From Pedobacter sp014947265 (GTDB lineage: Bacteria > Bacteroidota > Bacteroidia > Sphingobacteriales > Sphingobacteriaceae), in NCBI RefSeq assembly GCF_014947265.1, contig NZ_JADCNK010000011.1, positions 129,842 to 193,841 of the forward strand: a DNA stretch of 64,000 nucleotides. The letters run 5' to 3'. This document shows, one piece after another, positions 43,354-53,287 of the stretch; within the stretch, counting starts at the first letter, position 1; every line of letters begins with the position of its first letter. The notes beneath the pieces are model-generated. The model worked only from the letters and a program-made list of their open reading frames with translations. It ran no database searches and had not been told where the DNA came from. The position numbers and the translations under genes are program-made.

Positions 43354-45459
43354 TTGTTTAATTCGGTATTAGATACACCTGTTGAGTTTTTGAAAGGCGT
43401 TGGGCCAAGCCGTGCCGATGTTTTGAAGAAGGATCTCGGCTTATTCACTTATCAGGATATGCTTGCGCACTACCCCTTCAGATACATAGACCGTACAAAA
43501 TATTTTAAGATCAATCAGATCAATCCCGATTCGCAGTATATCCAGATTATTGGGCGTGTAATCAATAAAAAAGTAATAGGCGATAAAAGAGCTAAGCGCA
43601 TTATTGCTGTTTTTAAAGATGAAACCGGAATCATGGAACTAGTTTGGTTCCAGAGCTTAAAATGGGTTGACGATAATATTACCGTGGGCACAGCTTACGT
43701 CGCCTTTGGGAAACCAAGCATCTTTAACGGAATATTCAGTATTTCCCATCCTGAAATGGAGCTGTATCAGCGCAAACAGGTGGGAAGAGGAAATTTAACT
43801 TTGCAGCCGGTTTATAACTCAACAGAGAAGCTTAAAAAGTTTAATCTCGATTCAAAGGGTCTGCAGCGTTTAATCGCTGGCCTGTTAGATCAGATTATAC
43901 CTCAGGTGCCCGAAAATTTACCACAATACATCATCGATAAATATCAGCTGCCAGATAAAAGGATGGCTTTGCTGAACATTCATTTTCCTAAAAATCAGAA
44001 GGATTTAAGTGCTGCTGAAAGACGGTTAAAGTTTGAGGAGCTGTTTTTTATTCAGCTGCAGCTTTTGCATAATAAACACTTGCGTCAATTAAAATTTAAA
44101 GGTGCAACCTTTGATAAAGTTGGTGAAAAGGTGAACCGTTTTTATAAGGAATTTTTGCCGTTCGAGTTAACCAATGCTCAGAAACGTGTGGTTAAGGAAA
44201 TCAGGATTGATACGCAACGCGGTGTGCAAATGAACAGGCTTGTTCAGGGCGACGTGGGGAGTGGTAAAACAGCAGTGGCATTGATGAGCATGCTGCTGGC
44301 AAATGACAACGGCTATCAGGCTTGTATGATGGCTCCGACCGAAATTTTGGCCCGTCAGCATTATGCCTCTATTACAGACCTTGTTTCCGGAGACCTGGTG
44401 CGTGTTGCTATCCTCACTGGAAATACTAAAAAGAAGGAACGTACTGTTTTGCACGCGCAACTGGAGAATGGAGAAATCGATATTCTGATTGGAACACATG
44501 CATTGATTGAAGATAAGGTTCAGTTTAAAAATTTAGGACTGGTTGTGATTGATGAACAACACCGTTTTGGTGTGGAACAGCGTGCTAAGCTTTGGAGGAA
44601 AAATATTATCCCTCCTCATATCCTTGTGATGACGGCCACACCAATCCCGCGTACTTTGGCAATGACCTTATATGGTGATCTTGATGTTTCTATTATTGAT
44701 GAATTACCTGCGGGCAGAAAACCCATCGAAACAAAGCACCTTTTTGAAGGCCAGCGACTTAGAATGTTCGGGTTTATGAAACAAGAAATTGCTAAAGGCA
44801 GGCAGGTTTATATTGTTTATCCTTTAATTAAGGAAAGCGAGAAATTAGATCTTTTGCATCTCGAAGCTGGAATTGAGCAGCTCAGCTACCAATTTCCCCG
44901 ACCCGATTACCAGATCAGTATTGTGCATGGACAAATGCCAAATGCTGAGAAACAGTTCGAAATGCAACAGTTTATTGATGGTAAAAGTCAGATTATGGTG
45001 GCTACAACTGTAATTGAAGTAGGTGTTAATGTACCTAATGCTTCTGTAATGGTGATTGAAAATGCTGAACGGTTTGGTCTTTCACAGCTTCACCAGTTGC
45101 GTGGCAGGGTTGGCCGTGGGGCGGAACAATCTTTTTGTATCTTAATGAGTGGTAACAAACTCAGTAAGGAAGGCAAAATCCGGTTAGAAACGATGGTACG
45201 GACCAATAACGGGTTCGAAATATCGGAAATAGACCTGCAGCTTCGTGGTCCTGGAGATATTACCGGCACACAGCAAAGCGGCGTGCTGGATCTAAAACTT
45301 GCAGATCTGGCTAAAGATCAGGTAATTTTATCTGAAGCACGGAATACGGTTATTGAACTTTTTTCGGAAGATCCCCAGTTAGAAAAACCTGAAAATACCA
45401 TTATAAAGGCATATCTGAAAAAGCTGGAAAGAGGAATTTCTTTTGATAAGATAAGTTAA
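43354..45459 (+). CDS. recG: ATP-dependent DNA helicase RecG
   Basis: A 701-residue helicase. The N-terminal wedge/OB domain begins LDTPVEFLKGVGPSRADVL; then helicase motifs I (QGDVGSGKTAVA), Ia (MMAPTEILARQHY), II (DEQHRFG), III (MTATPIPRTLAM), and VI (QLRGRVGRG) are visible. RecG rescues stalled forks and reverses branched DNA. The start is TTG at 43354 (MFNSVLDTPV), the only start before the conserved wedge. Length is normal. Confidence 0.95.
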   Translation: MFNSVLDTPVEFLKGVGPSRADVLKKDLGLFTYQDMLAHYPFRYIDRTKYFKINQINPDSQYIQIIGRVINKKVIGDKRAKRIIAVFKDETGIMELVWFQSLKWVDDNITVGTAYVAFGKPSIFNGIFSISHPEMELYQRKQVGRGNLTLQPVYNSTEKLKKFNLDSKGLQRLIAGLLDQIIPQVPENLPQYIIDKYQLPDKRMALLNIHFPKNQKDLSAAERRLKFEELFFIQLQLLHNKHLRQLKFKGATFDKVGEKVNRFYKEFLPFELTNAQKRVVKEIRIDTQRGVQMNRLVQGDVGSGKTAVALMSMLLANDNGYQACMMAPTEILARQHYASITDLVSGDLVRVAILTGNTKKKERTVLHAQLENGEIDILIGTHALIEDKVQFKNLGLVVIDEQHRFGVEQRAKLWRKNIIPPHILVMTATPIPRTLAMTLYGDLDVSIIDELPAGRKPIETKHLFEGQRLRMFGFMKQEIAKGRQVYIVYPLIKESEKLDLLHLEAGIEQLSYQFPRPDYQISIVHGQMPNAEKQFEMQQFIDGKSQIMVATTVIEVGVNVPNASVMVIENAERFGLSQLHQLRGRVGRGAEQSFCILMSGNKLSKEGKIRLETMVRTNNGFEISEIDLQLRGPGDITGTQQSGVLDLKLADLAKDQVILSEARNTVIELFSEDPQLEKPENTIIKAYLKKLERGISFDKIS

Positions 45460-45919
45460 TTTGTATAGAGTTTAATTTTCTAATATTATAATTTTCTTAT
45501 CTCTCCTTTTTGCAATAAAATTCGCTATTGTATTATTTGTCTTACTTGTCGTAGTTTTGTAATAGTTTTTTTACGATTCAGCCCCTTACAATTATTATTT
45601 TACCCCCTTTTTTAAGTTCCTAATATTCCTATCTTGCGTGTAACCAATTATGAACTGTTTTGTTGACAAGTCTAAGTCAGGCGTACCTTACTCAGTAGTT
45701 TAATTTATCATAATTAGTTGTGTGTCAGATAAGGGGATTTATAATGGTTTACCGTGATTTATTGAATATCTATCAGAGGGCAACAGTTCTATAGGGGATT
45801 GATGTAGATAATTAACTCAATAAATCAAGTTATAATAATGCAAATACTGACAGTTCGTGATTACTCATGAATATTAAATTGTATTACAATCAATATCTAA
45901 CCAAAATAAATTAAAAACT
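45460..45919 (+). promoter_or_regulatory. Long gene-free upstream region of the SusC/SusD pair
   Basis: About 460 bases with no gene. A perfect TAnnTTTG box (TAGTTTTG, 45552-45559) would give a leader of about 355 bases before the SusC ATG. The leader contains no strong hairpin that I can identify by eye. Such long leaders occur upstream of some SusC genes controlled by sRNAs or ECF sigma factors, but I see no direct proof here. Confidence 0.4.
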
Positions 45920-48900
45920 ATGAAAAAAAATCTATTGAGGACTTTTGCCAGAAGTAGCATGTTTCTTGTTTGCGGTGGTTGTCTGGTCTTTTCTCCACTT
46001 GCCAGCACGTCTGCTGAAACATCATTGCATGAAAAGGAACCCTTTGATTTTTACAAAATACCCCTCCAGGATATTATTGTGAAGGGGAAGGTTACAGATG
46101 CTAAGGGCCCAATTCCAGGCGTAAGCGTGAAGTTAAAGGGAGGCACAGCAACCACAGTAACCGACGGCTCCGGAAATTTTAGCATTAAAGTACCTGAAGA
46201 TGCAACACTCGTATTTACCTACGTAGGTTACGTAGATCAGGAGGTTCAGGTAAAGAGCCAAACCAACATTAATGTACGGTTATCAGAGAATAACCAAAAC
46301 TTATCTGAAGTAGTAGTAGTAGGATATGGAACCCAAAAAAAGGCGGTTGTATCTGGTGCGGTTGCATCTGTTAAAGGTACTGAACTCGCTAAATCCTCAT
46401 CGGTAAACTTAACCAATTCACTAGCCGGGCGCTTACCTGGTGTAACGGCTTTACAGGGGAGTGGAGAGCCAGGCTACGACGGTTCTACCATCAGAATCCG
46501 TGGGACAAACTCGCTTGGAAACAATAATGCACTAATTGTAATTGATGGTATCCCTAACCGTGCAGGTGGTATAGAAAGGTTAAATCCAAACGATATTGAA
46601 AGTGTATCGGTATTAAAGGATGCATCTGCTGCTATTTACGGTTCGCAAGCGGCTAACGGGGTAATCTTAATTACCACAAAATTGGGTAAATCAGGAAAGC
46701 CACAGTTTTCATACGACTTTAGTTATGGCTTGCAACAGCCTACACGCATACCGAAAATGGCTAACTCTGTACAATATGCCGAAATTCTGAATGAGTTGAA
46801 TATCTTTGGTTCGGATATTAATCCAAATGAATGGTCGGCGGCATGGAACAGTTTTAAATCTACCGGTTCTTATACTTCTACAACCGGAAAAACAATTAAT
46901 GCCGCTTATAAGGCTGATGAAATCAGGAAGTTTGGCGATGGTTCAGATCCGCTAAGATACCCTAATACGGATTGGTTTAAAACGACTTTTCAGAACTGGT
47001 CGCCTCAGCAAAGGCATAATGTTCAGATTAACGGTGGCAGTGAAAATGTAAAATACCTGGTTTCTCTGGGCTATCTGGATCAGGATGGATATTATAAAAA
47101 TTCTGCCACAGGCTACAAACAGTACGATATGCGGTTTAATCTCGAAGCAAAGTTGAGTAAATATATTACCACAACGTTAGGGGTATCGGCCAGAGAGGAA
47201 GACCGTAATTTTCCAACAGTTGGAGCTAGTGATATCTTCAGGTTTTTAATGAGGGGACGTCCAAATGAAATTGCAATATGGCCAGATGGCAAGCCCGGAA
47301 AAGATATTGAATATGGTTATAACCCGGTAGTATCCACTACAGATTTAACGGGAACTAATAAAGATGTTAGAGATTACTTTCAAACTACCGGTAAGGTAGA
47401 AATTAAAATTCCTGGCCTGGAAGGATTAAAGGTAACAGGTATAGCTGCAATAGATAAATATTCTGGCAGACAGAAAAACTGGCAATTACCCTGGACACTT
47501 TACGATTGGGATAAAAAAACGTTTCAGGCCGATGGTGTAACGCCAGTATTAACAGGTACGGTAAGGTCGCAATATACCGATCCCAGGTTAAGGGAAACTG
47601 CTGGCGGGCAATTGGCGATCAACCTGACGGGAATGATTAATTATGATAAAAAAATTGGTGATCATAATATTGGTTTGATGGCTGGGGTAACCCGCGAAAA
47701 AGTTGACAATGATGGTTTTACAGCTTTCAGAAGATATTTTATTTCACAATCTGTTCAGGAATTATTGGCTGGTGATGAACGCGAGCAATCATTAGGTAAT
47801 AATCCCGGCGATCCAAACAACTTATTCAAGAGGGCACGTTTAAGTTATTTTGGAAGGGTAGGATATAACTATAAGGAAAAATACCTTGCCGAATTTTTGT
47901 GGCGTGTAGATGGTTCTTACATCTTCCCAACCGATAGGCGTTTCGGTTTCTTTCCAGGGGTATCAGTTGGCTGGCGCTTATCAGAAGAGCCTTTCTTCAA
48001 GGAAAATGTTAAGTTCGTAAACAATTTAAAACTTAGGGCATCATATGGCCAGATGGGTGCTGAAGCATATTTCGGAGATGCACTGCAAGAATACCAATAC
48101 CTCAGTTTAATGAATTTTGGAACATATACGTTTAACGATCTTGTTACTAAAACGTTAACAGAAGGAAAAGTACCTAATTTCAACTTTGGATGGGAAGTAG
48201 CCAATAATACCAACGTAGGTTTGGATGCATCCTTTCTAAATAACAAATTATCACTCGAATTAGATTATTTCTATAATAAACGTACAAACATTCTAATTAG
48301 CAGAGGTAGTTCAGTGCCTGAAAGCTCGGGTATTACCGATCGTTTACCACCTGTAAATCTTGGAAAGGTAAACAACAAAGGTTTTGAATTTAAATTGAGC
48401 TACAATGACCAGGTTGGTGATTTAAACTTTGGAGTGAGTGTAAACGGAGGCTATGCGAAAAATAAAATCATTTTTTGGGATGAAACCCCTGGTGCTCCTG
48501 AATGGCAGTACTCAACTGGTCGTATAACCAACTCCTGGTTAGTATACGATTATGATGGCGTTTTTAAAGATCAGGCAGAAATTAATGCCAATACATTAAA
48601 TTATAGTGCGCTAACCAGCACCTTACGTCCTGGTGATATGAAGTTTAAGGATATTAATGGTGATGGCAAAATCAATGCAGATGATAAAATCCGCCTGGAT
48701 AAAAACGGCACACCAACCTTTACCGGAGGATTCAATTTGAACCTGCAATATAAAGGGTTCGATTTGTCGGTACTCGTGCAGGGCGCAACCGGCGGGATGC
48801 AGATTGTGGGTATAACCGAATCTGGCGATATTGGTAATTTCCTGGAGTGGTCATACCTAAACCGTTGGAGCATTGATAATCCAAGTTCGGTAAATCCACG

Positions 48901-49192
48901 TTTATCAAACCGTGGAGCTACCTATTATACCGATAGTAATAATGCATTAAACAATACTTATTGGTTGCGGAGCAATAATTACATCAGGCTTAAAAACGTA
49001 GAGTTAGGCTATACTTTGCCAAATACGCTGGTAGAAAAAGCAGGACTGAATAGCGTAAGGGTTTATGCGAACGGATTAAACCTGGCTACGCTGGATAAAA
49101 TCAAGATATGGGATCCCGAATCTACCAATGCGAGTGGCCAATATTATCCACAGGCCAGGGTAATCAATTTTGGTATTAAAGCCGCTTTTTAA
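45920..49192 (+). CDS. SusC/RagA-type TonB-linked outer membrane protein
   Basis: A 1090-residue receptor. Signal peptide at the N-terminus, then a CarboxypepD_reg domain (VKGKVTDAKGPIPGVSVKLKG), the TonB-box-like SEVVVVGYGTQKK segment, the plug (NGVILITTK) and a 22-strand barrel that ends in a C-terminal Phe (VINFGIKAAF). It imports an oligomer captured by its SusD partner, using TonB energy. It precedes susD by 35 bases. No glycoside hydrolase, peptidase or sensor lies near, so the substrate is unknown. Confidence 0.94.
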   Translation: MKKNLLRTFARSSMFLVCGGCLVFSPLASTSAETSLHEKEPFDFYKIPLQDIIVKGKVTDAKGPIPGVSVKLKGGTATTVTDGSGNFSIKVPEDATLVFTYVGYVDQEVQVKSQTNINVRLSENNQNLSEVVVVGYGTQKKAVVSGAVASVKGTELAKSSSVNLTNSLAGRLPGVTALQGSGEPGYDGSTIRIRGTNSLGNNNALIVIDGIPNRAGGIERLNPNDIESVSVLKDASAAIYGSQAANGVILITTKLGKSGKPQFSYDFSYGLQQPTRIPKMANSVQYAEILNELNIFGSDINPNEWSAAWNSFKSTGSYTSTTGKTINAAYKADEIRKFGDGSDPLRYPNTDWFKTTFQNWSPQQRHNVQINGGSENVKYLVSLGYLDQDGYYKNSATGYKQYDMRFNLEAKLSKYITTTLGVSAREEDRNFPTVGASDIFRFLMRGRPNEIAIWPDGKPGKDIEYGYNPVVSTTDLTGTNKDVRDYFQTTGKVEIKIPGLEGLKVTGIAAIDKYSGRQKNWQLPWTLYDWDKKTFQADGVTPVLTGTVRSQYTDPRLRETAGGQLAINLTGMINYDKKIGDHNIGLMAGVTREKVDNDGFTAFRRYFISQSVQELLAGDEREQSLGNNPGDPNNLFKRARLSYFGRVGYNYKEKYLAEFLWRVDGSYIFPTDRRFGFFPGVSVGWRLSEEPFFKENVKFVNNLKLRASYGQMGAEAYFGDALQEYQYLSLMNFGTYTFNDLVTKTLTEGKVPNFNFGWEVANNTNVGLDASFLNNKLSLELDYFYNKRTNILISRGSSVPESSGITDRLPPVNLGKVNNKGFEFKLSYNDQVGDLNFGVSVNGGYAKNKIIFWDETPGAPEWQYSTGRITNSWLVYDYDGVFKDQAEINANTLNYSALTSTLRPGDMKFKDINGDGKINADDKIRLDKNGTPTFTGGFNLNLQYKGFDLSVLVQGATGGMQIVGITESGDIGNFLEWSYLNRWSIDNPSSVNPRLSNRGATYYTDSNNALNNTYWLRSNNYIRLKNVELGYTLPNTLVEKAGLNSVRVYANGLNLATLDKIKIWDPESTNASGQYYPQARVINFGIKAAF

Positions 49193-49227
49193 AGTGTAAT
49201 CAAGTTTAACCCGTTACAATCAAGAAT

Positions 49228-51102
49228 ATGAAAGCAATAAATAAAAATATAAAGCTCTATATATTAATTTTCACTACTATTTTTGCAGCATCCTGTAAAA
49301 AAGATTTTTTAAATGTAGAATCGCCTGGCCAGGTACCGGCAGAATCAGTATGGAAAGATCCGGCAACTGCACAGGCCTTCGTTAATGATATCTATAACGG
49401 ATTAGGTATTGGAGGTTTCTCTGAACAAATGTTAGCTTCTGTTTCAGATGAAGCCCTGTTTACACACCCAACCCGCGGTATAGATCTGGTTAATAATGCT
49501 ACCATTAATCCTTCTACATTAGGTTGGGTAGATGATACCTGGGCATATAAACAAATGTACAATCGCATCAGGGCCTGTAATATTACCATCGAAAAAATAA
49601 CAAGTGGCGATAATGGTTTGAGCAGTCAATCGTTAAAAGATCAGTTATTGGGCGAAGCGTATTTTTTAAGGGCTTACTACTATCAGCAGTTATTGCGTTT
49701 CTATGGCGCTGTACCACTTATCACAAAAATTTATGTGTTAGATGATAACTATAACGTAAAAAGAAATACGTATGAAGAATGTGTAAATTTTATTGTTAAA
49801 GATTGCGATGAAGCCAGCAGGTTGTTAACAGGTAAAACGTTAGATAAAGGGCGTACTACTGTAACTGCTGCATTGGCCTTAAAATCAAGGGTATTAATTT
49901 ATGCTGCAAGCGACCTGCATGACAGGGCAAAACTTACTTCGAAAATTACAGGTATTGCTGCCCAAAAATTAGATTTTTTAAGTTATGCCAGTGGCAGCCA
50001 GGCCGATCGTTACCGTTTGGCACAAACAGCTGCGAAAGCCGTGATGGATCTGGGTACAGGTTATAAATTAAATCTTTCTGTGCCCGCTACGGTAACAGAT
50101 GGCCAGTTAAATTATAAAAGTATTGCCATGGGCGGAGCTAGTAAAGCACCGGGTATAGATGCTACTGCGTCATCAGAACTTATTTTTGCCCGTTATTTTA
50201 TCATCCAGAACAATATTAAACATGCACAGCAGAATGGTCCGAATGGTTACCATAATTGGGCGGGAAATACACCTATTGGTTTGTTGGTTGATGATTATGA
50301 GATGCAAGATGGTAGCAAATTTAGCTGGACAAATACCACACAAAAAGCTAATCCTTATCAGGATAGAGACCCTCGTTTTTATGCAACCATTTTATATGAT
50401 GGTGCAGGTTGGAAACCGCGTGATAAAGCTTCGGGTGATGTTGATCCGGCTAGCCAAATCCAGACCGGTATTTATGATTTAATGGATAACTCTGGCAGAA
50501 TTGACTTTAAAGGTTTAGATACACGTGCGAGTGCTATCGAAAACTGGAATGGTAGCTGGACAGGATATTATTATCATAAATTTATCGATCCGGATCCAGC
50601 TATTGTTGATGCTTCGATGTCGCAGAATGTACCGTGGCCGTTCTTTAGGTATACTGAAGCGGTTTTTAATTATATCGAAGCGAGCATTGAGCTTGGTGAA
50701 TTAAATAATGCTACAACTTGGTTAAACAAAATCCGTTTCAGAGCAGGTATGCCAGCTGTAACCGCTACAGATCAGGATGGACTTAGAGAAGCTTACCGTC
50801 ACGAACGCCGTATTGAAATGGCTTACGAAGAACAACGTTATCATGATACCCGCAGGTGGTTAATTGCAGGTGAAACATTGGGCAGAAAAACCACTTATAT
50901 TAAGGTTACTGGTAAATTTAAACCTGGCAAAACTATGTCGGCCCCTTACCATTACGATAATACCATTTACGATTATACCTACACCCCAGTTGTAGAAAAT
51001 GCACAGGAAAATAGGAGTTGGAACGATAAACTTTATTTCAGGCCATTTAGCCGCGATGAAGTAAACAAAAATAACGCACTCGAACAAAACCCGGGATACT
51101 AA
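49228..51102 (+). CDS. SusD/RagB-type nutrient-binding outer membrane lipoprotein
   Basis: A 624-residue protein with signal peptide and lipobox FAASC (Cys23), then SusD features: DFLNVESPGQVPAESVWKDP near the N-terminus, AYFLRAYYYQQLLRFYGAVP (TPR helix region) and the C-terminal AYRHERRIEMAYEEQRYHDT RRW signature (split after HDT). It caps the SusC barrel and binds the ligand outside the cell. The pair ends in a strong terminator. Confidence 0.93.
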   Translation: MKAINKNIKLYILIFTTIFAASCKKDFLNVESPGQVPAESVWKDPATAQAFVNDIYNGLGIGGFSEQMLASVSDEALFTHPTRGIDLVNNATINPSTLGWVDDTWAYKQMYNRIRACNITIEKITSGDNGLSSQSLKDQLLGEAYFLRAYYYQQLLRFYGAVPLITKIYVLDDNYNVKRNTYEECVNFIVKDCDEASRLLTGKTLDKGRTTVTAALALKSRVLIYAASDLHDRAKLTSKITGIAAQKLDFLSYASGSQADRYRLAQTAAKAVMDLGTGYKLNLSVPATVTDGQLNYKSIAMGGASKAPGIDATASSELIFARYFIIQNNIKHAQQNGPNGYHNWAGNTPIGLLVDDYEMQDGSKFSWTNTTQKANPYQDRDPRFYATILYDGAGWKPRDKASGDVDPASQIQTGIYDLMDNSGRIDFKGLDTRASAIENWNGSWTGYYYHKFIDPDPAIVDASMSQNVPWPFFRYTEAVFNYIEASIELGELNNATTWLNKIRFRAGMPAVTATDQDGLREAYRHERRIEMAYEEQRYHDTRRWLIAGETLGRKTTYIKVTGKFKPGKTMSAPYHYDNTIYDYTYTPVVENAQENRSWNDKLYFRPFSRDEVNKNNALEQNPGY

Positions 51103-51120
51103 ACGTATCATTTAAAATTT

Positions 51121-51159
51121 AACCCGATGGATAGCCTTACGCTATCCATCGGGTTTTTT
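51121..51159 (+). terminator. Terminator of the SusC/SusD operon
   Basis: A perfect 15-bp stem AACCCGATGGATAGC (51121-51135) / GCTATCCATCGGGTT (51141-51155), CTTAC loop, then Ts to 51159. Confidence 0.92.
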
Positions 51160-51330
51160 GTTTCAGTAAGATGCTGAGATGAAGATTTGGTAAGAGGAAA
51201 AGGATAGAAGTTTATTTTATATATGCTCATCATCAATTAAGTTAGATTACCGAATAGCCATTTATCAGCTATCTACAGAAATAATCCATGTTAAGCATTT
51301 ATCTATTGTTATTTATTCATTTTCAAAGCT

Positions 51331-51338
51331 TAATTTTG
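51331..51338 (+). promoter_or_regulatory. -7 box (TAATTTTG) for the MFS gene
   Basis: A perfect TAnnTTTG box 17 bases before the GTG start at 51356, implying a leader of about 13 bases. Confidence 0.5.
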
Positions 51339-51355
51339 CAGATAAACTCTTTTCA

Positions 51356-52642
51356 GTGTCAAATTCCAACCCCATAATCGTTAAACAAGATCCATTCGCT
51401 GCCTTGCGGTATAAAGAATTTCGTTCTTACATCGGGCTGAGATTCTTTTTTACTTTTGCTTATCAAATGCAAGCTATTGTACTCGGCATCTACATTTATC
51501 ATTTAACTAAGGATCCTCTTGCATTAGGATTAATTGGACTTTGCGAAGCCATTCCAGCGATAGCAATTGCACTCTATGGTGGATATATTGCAGATAAAAG
51601 TGAAAAAAGAGCACTATTGCTTAAAATATTCTCGACTGTATTTTTATGCTCTGTAACTATGCTGATCGTAACGAGCATTTACATGAAGCCTTATCTATCT
51701 AACGATTGGATTGTAAAAATTCTATATGGTATGGTTTTTTGTATTGGTCTTGCAAGAGGTTTTTTCGGCCCTGCAAACTTCTCTTTGCAGGCTTCTATTG
51801 TTCCCAAAGAGATATATCCAAATGCAAGTACCTGGAGTAGCTCCAGCTGGCAATTGGCATCAATATTAGGTCCTGCAGCAGGAGGTTTAATCTATGGTTT
51901 TTTGGGGATTACCGTAACCTATGTTGTGATTATTTCATTTATATTCATTTCATTAATATGTATCTTTTTTCTAAAAGTGCATCCGCCTAAATTTCTTCCT
52001 AAAATGAGTATTGGGCAAAGCTTAACAGAAGGGATACAATTTGTGTTTAAAACCAAGATGATGGTTTGGGCGATGAGCCTGGATCTGTTTTCTGTGTTTT
52101 TCGGGGGTGCTGTAGCTCTCCTGCCTGTTTTCGCTAATGATATTTTAAAAGTGGGCCCCGAGGGATTAGGCTTTATGCGTGCTGCGGCCTCAACAGGCTC
52201 TGTGATTACCATGTTAGCAATGACCCGTTTTTCGCCGATGGGAAAGCCCTGGAGAAACCTGCTTATTGCTGTTACCGGATTTGGTTTAAGTATTATTTGC
52301 TACGGGCTATCTAAGAGTTTCTATTTAACGCTGTTTTTCTTATTTCTGGAAGGATCGTTCGACAGTGTGAGTGTGATCATCCGCCAAACCATCATGCAAT
52401 TGCTTACGCCTGATGAGATGCGAGGAAGAGTATCAGCTGTAAATAGCATGTTTATAGGTTCGTCAAATGAAATTGGCGCCTTTGAATCTGGTCTGACCGC
52501 TAAATTAATGCGAACTGTTCCAGCAGTTGTTTTTGGTGGAAGTATGACCATAGGGATCGCATTTATTACCTGGTTAAAAACGAAGTCGTTAATCAGGCTA
52601 AGTTTGCAGGATATTAATGAGCAAACCACCAAGGCTGTTTAG
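51356..52642 (+). CDS. MFS transporter, EntS-like (MFS_3)
   Basis: A 428-residue membrane protein with twelve predicted helices. DPFAALRYKEFRSYIGLRFF at the start, GGYIADKSEKRALL after helix 2 and a C-terminal half starting near residue 210 match the MFS_3 exporters (EntS-like), which pump out siderophores or drugs. The start is GTG at 51356. It stands alone and is followed by a hairpin repeat array. Confidence 0.85.
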   Translation: MSNSNPIIVKQDPFAALRYKEFRSYIGLRFFFTFAYQMQAIVLGIYIYHLTKDPLALGLIGLCEAIPAIAIALYGGYIADKSEKRALLLKIFSTVFLCSVTMLIVTSIYMKPYLSNDWIVKILYGMVFCIGLARGFFGPANFSLQASIVPKEIYPNASTWSSSSWQLASILGPAAGGLIYGFLGITVTYVVIISFIFISLICIFFLKVHPPKFLPKMSIGQSLTEGIQFVFKTKMMVWAMSLDLFSVFFGGAVALLPVFANDILKVGPEGLGFMRAAASTGSVITMLAMTRFSPMGKPWRNLLIAVTGFGLSIICYGLSKSFYLTLFFLFLEGSFDSVSVIIRQTIMQLLTPDEMRGRVSAVNSMFIGSSNEIGAFESGLTAKLMRTVPAVVFGGSMTIGIAFITWLKTKSLIRLSLQDINEQTTKAV

Positions 52643-52650
52643 TTACTAAA

Positions 52651-52696
52651 AGAGTTGTCAACTTTAATAGCCTTTTGCTAGAAAGTTGACAACTCT
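52651..52696. repeat. First 15-bp-stem hairpin (AGAGTTGTCAACTTT)
   Basis: AGAGTTGTCAACTTT (52651-52665) and AAAGTTGACAACTCT (52682-52696) are perfect inverse complements, with an inner TAGC...GCTA pair in the loop. It lies nine bases after the MFS stop and may act as its terminator, although no T run follows. Confidence 0.75.
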
Positions 52697-52881
52697 GAAA
52701 TTCATCTTTAATTACTGATAAACACGTTATTGCAAATAATTTGGGCATGCCTCAAGCTGCGCAAGGGTCGGGCTATTCGTTGCAATCTTTTTTGAAGAAA
52801 AATCAAAAAAGGATTTCCACTTCTATCCCTCATGCAAAACCCGCAGCAGTTAAAAAAACGTCAGTTATACATTTGCCTAAA
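52697..52881. repeat. Decayed dispersed repeat between hairpins
   Basis: The segment contains GGGCATGCCTCAAGC, GGGTCGGGCTATTCGTTGC and ATCCCTCATGCAAAACCCGC, which read as fragments of a dispersed element of the type also seen near 2820-2900. A short open frame across it is not supported by codon pattern or homology. Confidence 0.45.
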
Positions 52882-53280
52882 AGAGTTGTCAACTTTAATA
52901 GCCAGTTTGCTAGGAAGTTGACAACTCTAGAATTCAATAATAAATTAACTATTTATTGTGTCTTTGTTTCTTGGTGGTGAAAAACAAAAATGGTTCGTGA
53001 TGACAGGAACAATGGCGATAAGAGTTGTCAACTTTAATAGCCTTTTGTTAGAAAGTTGACAACTCTGGAATCAATAATAAATTAACTATTTATTGTGTCT
53101 TTGTTTCTTGGTGGTGAAAAACAAAAATGATTCGTGATGACAGGAACAATGGCGATAAGAGTTGTCAACTTTAATAGCCTTTTGTTAGAAAGTTGACAAC
53201 TCTGGAATCAATAATAAATTAACTATTTATTGTGTCTTTATGGTGAAAAGCAAAAATGGCCCGTGAAGGCACGGACCATG
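52882..53280. repeat. Tandem array of three 137-139-bp units, each led by a 14-15-bp-stem hairpin
   Basis: Hairpins at 52882-52928, 53021-53066 and 53158-53203 each carry AGAGTTGTCAACTTT and AAAGTTGACAACTCT or a one-base variant. They are followed by the same block (AATAATAAATTAACTATTTA, TTGTGTCTTTGTTTCTTGG, GTGACAGGAAC-like text; copy 3 ends earlier). Spacings are 139 and 137 bases. The loops vary: GCTAG in one, GTTAG in two, keeping a G-U pair with TAGC. Confidence 0.85.
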
Positions 53281-53287
53281 GTGAAAA

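Noticed and set aside
45920..51102. A polysaccharide utilisation locus
   Set aside because: Only SusC and SusD are present; no glycoside hydrolase, lyase, sulfatase, sensor or sigma/anti-sigma gene lies nearby, so calling a PUL would overstate it.
52741..52980. A 79-codon ORF between the MFS gene and the hairpin array
   Set aside because: It runs across a decayed dispersed repeat and into the first tandem unit; no start context, no protein-like composition.
52882..53280. The hairpin array as a CRISPR
   Set aside because: The period is 137-139 bases and the intervening text is itself repeated, so there are no unique spacers; no cas gene is nearby.
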